Source: Candidatus Brevibacterium intestinigallinarum (GTDB lineage Bacteria; Actinomycetota; Actinomycetes; Actinomycetales; Brevibacteriaceae). Taken from it: a stretch of 41,832 bases of DNA. Positions within the stretch are counted from its first letter, which is position 1. Each line of letters starts with the position of its first letter. Below the pieces are notes generated by a model that ran no database searches, had not been told where the DNA came from, and was given only the letters and a program-made list of their open reading frames with translations. Made by a program: the position numbers and the translations under genes. The stretch covers positions 1 through 41,832 of the forward strand of contig DWZY01000205.1 of NCBI GenBank assembly GCA_019117325.1, read 5' to 3'. Positions 38,771 to 41,832 of the stretch are shown here, in pieces.

Positions 38771-41281
38771 TCACGAGTCTGTGAGCGGTCCCACCCCGTC
38801 GATGCGCAGGACGACCTCCCCGGCCTCGTCGCTGGCCGGCAGATCGACGGTCGCCCGGATGGCCCAGTCGTGATCGCCCTGCGGGTCGGCCAGCACCTGC
38901 CGGACGTGCCACGCGTCCGTCCCCCGCTCGATGTGGACCATCCTCGTGGAGCGGGCATCCGCGTCGATGCCCAGGTCGTCGTACTCGTCGTAGAAGGACT
39001 CGATCGCGTCCTCCCACTCCCGCGCGCCCCAGCCGGAGTCCCCGTCGAGTGCCCCGAGCTCCCGGTACGCCGCCCGCTCGGCCAGCAGGACCCGGTGGAA
39101 CAGGGCGTTGCGCACCGCCGCGGTGAAGCGCCGCTCGTCGGAGGTGAAGGTCCGCTCGAGAGCGTGGAGGGCGACCTCCGGCAGCTCCTCCCCCGGCTCC
39201 GCCAGGGCCGCCCACTCCTCGACGAGGCTCGAGTCGACGCGCACGACGAGGTCGCCCAGCCACGCGATGATGTCCTCGAGCTCCTCGCCGCGGCGGTCGA
39301 CGGGCACGGTCTGCACGAGTGCCCGCCACACGTCCAGCAGGTAGCGCAGCAACCCACCCTCGACCCGGGCGATCCCGTAGTAGGCGACGAACTGCGAGAA
39401 GTTCATCGACTGCTCGATCATGTCCGCGACGATCGCCTTGGGCTCGATGCCGATCTCCCGGACCCACGGGGCGGACTCCGCGTACGCGTCGAAGGCTGCC
39501 TCGAGCACCTCGCCGTTGGGGCGCGGGACGTCGAGGGAGTCCAGGATCTCCATCCGCTCGGCGTACTCGACGCCGTCGGCCTTGAGCGCGGCGACCTCGT
39601 CGCCCTTGATGCGGTCCAGCTGGCCGCGGATGATGTGGTGCTGGATCTGCGTCGTCGCCTCGATGACGCTCAGCGCGTCCAGCGCCCACGACTCGGACGA
39701 CTCGTCGAACAGGTCGAGCGCCGCCAGCGCGAACGGGCTGAGCGGCTGGTTGAGCGCGAAGTCCGGTCCCAGGTCCTCGCTCAGCGCGTACTCGACTGTT
39801 CCGTCGTCGCGCACGGACCGCGTGATGACGCCGCCGGCCAGGAGACTGCGGCCGATCCGCAGCGCGCGGAGCATGAGGTCGAGCGTCCGCTCGCGCGACT
39901 CGTGGGTGCGCTCGAGGAAGTCGCGGATCGTGTGGATTCCGGCGTGCGGGCGGGCCAGCAGATTCACGATCATCGAGTGCGTGATCCGCATGTGGGACCG
40001 CAGCTGCTCGGGCAGGCCGGTCTCCAGATTGCGGAATGTCTGCTCCGACCAGCCCACGTGGCCCTCGGGAGCCTTCTTCCGCTTGACGCGCTTCTGCTTC
40101 TTGGGGTCCGAGCCCGCCTTCGCGAGTGCCACCGCGTTCTCTATCTCGTGCTCCGGGGCCTGTGCGACGACGTACCCGACGGAGTCGAAGCCCGCTCGCC
40201 CCGCACGTCCGGCGATCTGCTGGAACTCGCGCACCTGCAGCTGTCGGACTCGGCGGCCGTCGAACTTGGCGAGCGACGTGAAGAGGACGGTGCGGATGGG
40301 CACGTTGATGCCGACGCCCAGCGTGTCCGTGCCGCACACCACGCTCAGCAGCCCGGTGAGGGCGAGGTGCTCGACGAGGCGCCGGTACCGCGGAAGCATG
40401 CCCGCGTGATGGACGCCGACCCCGCCCAGGACCAGGCGGCGCAGGGTGACGCCGAACCCCTTGCCGAAGCGGAAGCCGCGCACCTCCTCGGCGATCCGGT
40501 CCCGCTGTTCGCGCGTCGTGAGGTTGGCGGCGAGGATGGACTGCGCGAGCTCGACGGACCGCGCCTGGACGAAGGACACGACGTAGACCGGTGCACGGTC
40601 CTCGGCGACGAGCTGCGCTAGCTTCTCCAGCAGCGGTGACTGCGAGTACTCGTACTCGAGCGGAACGGGGCGCTGCGCGGAGCCCACGGAGGCGGTGTCG
40701 CGTCCCGTCAGCCGTGTGAGCCGATCCTCGATGTCCGTCGTGTCGCCCAGTGTGGCGGACATGAGGACGAACTGGGCCTGGGGCAGCTCGAGCAGGGGCA
40801 CCTGCCACGCCCACCCGCGCTGGGGATCGCCGAAGTAGTGGAACTCGTCCATGACGACGAGGGCCACGTCGAGCTCCGCACCCTCGCGCAGCGCGTGGTT
40901 CGCCAGGATCTCCGCAGTCGCGCAGATGACCGGCGCGTCCGCGTTGACCGCGCTGTCCCCGGTCACCATGCCGACGTTCTCGCGTCCCAGCGCCTCGACG
41001 AGGGAGAAGAACTTCTCACTCACGAGCGCCTTGAGCGGGGCCGTGTAGTACGCGGTCCGGCCGGTGGACACCGCGTAGTAGAGGGCCGCGAGCGCGACCA
41101 TCGACTTGCCGGACCCAGTGGGCGTCGCGACGATCGTGTTGTCACCGGCGAGGACGGAGAGGATCGCCTCCTCCTGGGCGGGGTACAGGCTCATCCCGCT
41201 CTCCCGCACGTGCGACTCGAACGTCTCCCAGACGGTATCGGCATCCGCGAAGTCGTCGGGGATCTGCGGCAGTCGGGACAC
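38771..41281 (-). CDS. Ski2-like DEAD/DEAH-box helicase
   Basis: An 836-residue superfamily 2 helicase of the Ski2/Hel308-like group with the C-terminal domain (DUF3516 type) found in actinobacteria. Motifs in order: YPAQEEAI, ATPTGSGKS (residues 52-60), APLKALVSEK, VMDEFHYFGD (145-148 is DEFH), VLMSATLGDTTDIE, VCGTDTLGVGINVPI and QIAGRAGRAGFDSVGYVV. A Lys/Arg-rich insert (DPKKQKRVKRKK) follows the helicase core. The C-terminal third is helical. The start is taken as GTG at 41281 with AGGAGC 7 bases upstream; 41 further open codons upstream cross into the divergent spacer and are not conserved. It may act on RNA or DNA; its position before uvrA does not settle this. Confidence 0.88.
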   Translation of the reverse strand: MSRLPQIPDDFADADTVWETFESHVRESGMSLYPAQEEAILSVLAGDNTIVATPTGSGKSMVALAALYYAVSTGRTAYYTAPLKALVSEKFFSLVEALGRENVGMVTGDSAVNADAPVICATAEILANHALREGAELDVALVVMDEFHYFGDPQRGWAWQVPLLELPQAQFVLMSATLGDTTDIEDRLTRLTGRDTASVGSAQRPVPLEYEYSQSPLLEKLAQLVAEDRAPVYVVSFVQARSVELAQSILAANLTTREQRDRIAEEVRGFRFGKGFGVTLRRLVLGGVGVHHAGMLPRYRRLVEHLALTGLLSVVCGTDTLGVGINVPIRTVLFTSLAKFDGRRVRQLQVREFQQIAGRAGRAGFDSVGYVVAQAPEHEIENAVALAKAGSDPKKQKRVKRKKAPEGHVGWSEQTFRNLETGLPEQLRSHMRITHSMIVNLLARPHAGIHTIRDFLERTHESRERTLDLMLRALRIGRSLLAGGVITRSVRDDGTVEYALSEDLGPDFALNQPLSPFALAALDLFDESSESWALDALSVIEATTQIQHHIIRGQLDRIKGDEVAALKADGVEYAERMEILDSLDVPRPNGEVLEAAFDAYAESAPWVREIGIEPKAIVADMIEQSMNFSQFVAYYGIARVEGGLLRYLLDVWRALVQTVPVDRRGEELEDIIAWLGDLVVRVDSSLVEEWAALAEPGEELPEVALHALERTFTSDERRFTAAVRNALFHRVLLAERAAYRELGALDGDSGWGAREWEDAIESFYDEYDDLGIDADARSTRMVHIERGTDAWHVRQVLADPQGDHDWAIRATVDLPASDEAGEVVLRIDGVGPLTDS

Positions 41282-41307
41282 GCGGGGGCTCCTGGTCTGG
41301 GTGGGGA

Positions 41308-41313
41308 TAGTCT
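41308..41313 (+). promoter_or_regulatory. -10 box for the YciI gene
   Basis: TAGTCT, predicting a start near 41320 and a leader of about 65 bases that opens with the hairpin at 41322-41340. Confidence 0.35.
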
Positions 41314-41321
41314 CTGTGCAC

Positions 41322-41340
41322 GGGGCACGCACCGTGCCCC
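41322..41340 (+). promoter_or_regulatory. Hairpin in the YciI leader
   Basis: GGGGCACG, three-base loop CAC, CGTGCCCC: a perfect 8-base-pair stem at the very start of the predicted leader, in the 103-base spacer between the divergent helicase and YciI genes. It may be a 5' stabilising stem or a protein-binding dyad between the two starts. Confidence 0.5.
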
Positions 41341-41384
41341 ACCTCGAGTATCGCACTCGCACCACCACAACACACAGGAGAGCC

Positions 41385-41672
41385 ATGGCAGTCTTCGCCG
41401 TCACCTACACCTACGGTCCCGACACGGACACGCGCATGAGCGTGCGCCCCGCACACCGCGAGTGGCAGGCTGCCCAGCTGGAGGCCGGGCGCCTGCTGGC
41501 CTCAGGGCCGCTCGAGGACGAGCTGACCCCCGGCGGCCTGCTGATCCTCCGCGGTGCCGACAAGGACGAGATCGCGACCCTGCTGGCGCAGGATCCGTAC
41601 GCGGACGCGGGCGTCATCGCGGACACGACGATCCGTGCGTGGAACCCGGTCTTCGGCCCCTTCGAGGCCTGA
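41385..41672 (+). CDS. YciI family protein
   Basis: A 95-residue protein of the YciI/ferredoxin-like alpha-beta barrel family. The start MAVFAVTYTYGPDTDTRMSV, RPAHREWQAAQLEAGRLLASGPLED and the central GGLLILRGADKDE match the family. So do AQDPYADAGVIAD, which has the DP-(Y/F) motif, and the end segment WNPVFGPF. Conserved His and Asp residues suggest an active site, but most members have no proven role. It starts at ATG with AGGAG 4 bases upstream. It appears to be a single-gene unit, ended by the hairpin at 41696-41728. Confidence 0.85.
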   Translation: MAVFAVTYTYGPDTDTRMSVRPAHREWQAAQLEAGRLLASGPLEDELTPGGLLILRGADKDEIATLLAQDPYADAGVIADTTIRAWNPVFGPFEA

Positions 41673-41695
41673 GACACGGAGCCCACCGCGACCGA

Positions 41696-41728
41696 GGCCC
41701 CGGTCACCTCTCGAAGGTGACCGGGGCC
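41696..41728. terminator. Terminator-like hairpin after the YciI gene
   Basis: A perfect 14-base-pair stem (GGCCCCGGTCACCT and its complement) with a 5-base CTCGA loop, between two convergent genes. There is no T-run, which is common for actinobacterial terminators. It could serve both strands. Confidence 0.75.
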
Positions 41729-41757
41729 CACGCATACGGCCGGGTGCGGACAGCGGA

Positions 41758-41832
41758 TCAGTCGCGCCGCAGGGGCGCTTCCTGGGTCCGCTTCATCGCG
41801 ATGAGGCTCGCGACGGTGGCGACGACCATCGC
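41758..41832 (-). CDS. C-terminus of a probable membrane protein
   Basis: The last 24 residues and stop of a minus-strand gene that continues past the right edge. They read as a hydrophobic segment (VVATVASLIAM) and then a short charged tail (KRTQEAPLRRD). This looks like the last helix and cytoplasmic tail of a multi-pass transporter, but the family cannot be named from so little. It converges with the YciI gene across the terminator hairpin. Confidence 0.5.
   Translation of the reverse strand, partial: AMVVATVASLIAMKRTQEAPLRRD

Noticed and set aside
35803..38784. A 993-codon plus-strand frame opposite uvrA
   Set aside because: It mirrors uvrA over its full length, has shadow-type composition and no start signal. 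uvrA is certain.
38734..38790. An SOS (LexA) box before uvrA
   Set aside because: No CGAAC-N4-GTTCG-like dyad is found upstream of the start.
38736..40814. A 692-codon second frame on the helicase strand, and the 689-codon frame opposite it (38552-40621)
   Set aside because: Both overlap the clearly conserved helicase, have no recognisable domain and are rich in Arg, Ala and Gly only.
1..41832. tRNA, rRNA, insertion sequences, integrases, CRISPR arrays
   Set aside because: None was seen on either strand: no CCA-ended cloverleaf, transposase motif, terminal inverted repeats or regular repeat-spacer array.

Overview
This is a compact, very GC-rich stretch of a bacterial chromosome that is almost entirely protein coding. 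The gene content and order point to an actinomycete (Actinomycetota, probably order Micrococcales). The evidence is a SufR-led suf operon, whiA beside yvcK and rapZ, a DUF3099 protein, a ctaA/ctaB/SURF1 heme A and cytochrome aa3 assembly set, adjacent fabG and fabI, and start signals of the actinobacterial type (GTG starts, four-base ATGA/GTGA overlaps, leaderless genes with TANNNT 6-7 bases before ATG). I cannot fix the genus. I see no rRNA, tRNA, insertion sequence, prophage, CRISPR array or plasmid module.

Layout. 1-1834 (minus): an ABC ATPase, a TauE/SafE (TSUP) exporter and the N-terminus of a SpoU/TrmH RNA methyltransferase. 1859-3336 (plus): an unrecognised protein, then serB. 3338-5501 (minus): a SixA-like phosphatase, fabI and fabG. 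5577-7214 (plus): DUF3099 membrane protein, small Cys/His protein and SURF1. 7231-9500 (minus): ABC-F ATPase and RNase HI. 9575-10477 (plus): a YpfJ-type zinc metallopeptidase. 10504-17083 (minus): the complete suf Fe-S operon in transcription order sufR-sufB-sufD-Rieske-sufC-sufS-sufU-sufT. 17220-21251 (plus): an ABC-2 exporter, ctaA and an SfnG-like flavin monooxygenase, meeting ctaB (minus) end to end. 22396-27553 (plus): tkt-tal-pgi. 27630-41281 (minus): uvrA-uvrC-rapZ-yvcK-whiA-gap-pgk-tpiA-secG downstream of a Ski2-like helicase. 41385-41672 (plus): a YciI protein. The last 75 bases hold the C-terminus of a minus-strand protein. No gene-free stretch exceeds 300 bases; the longest is the 168-base ctaB/tkt promoter region.

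How the genes work together. The core is central metabolism: lower glycolysis (gap, pgk, tpiA), the non-oxidative pentose phosphate branch (tkt, tal) and pgi, next to the cell-envelope regulators yvcK, rapZ and whiA. Fe-S assembly and heme A/oxidase maturation support respiration. fabG/fabI supply fatty acid synthesis, and uvrA/uvrC supply nucleotide excision repair.

Most of the window is conserved housekeeping. I do not see a novel multi-gene system. The points most worth a second look are regulatory or structural: a 24-base divergent spacer that appears to drive two leaderless genes from overlapping -10 boxes; a long dyad and helically phased TGAC repeats before the SfnG-like gene, which sits between ctaA and ctaB; a 101-residue acidic repeat tail on Pgi; the absence of zwf-opcA-pgl from its common place; a possible ribbon-helix-helix tail on RNase HI; and 16-base duplications across two stop codons.
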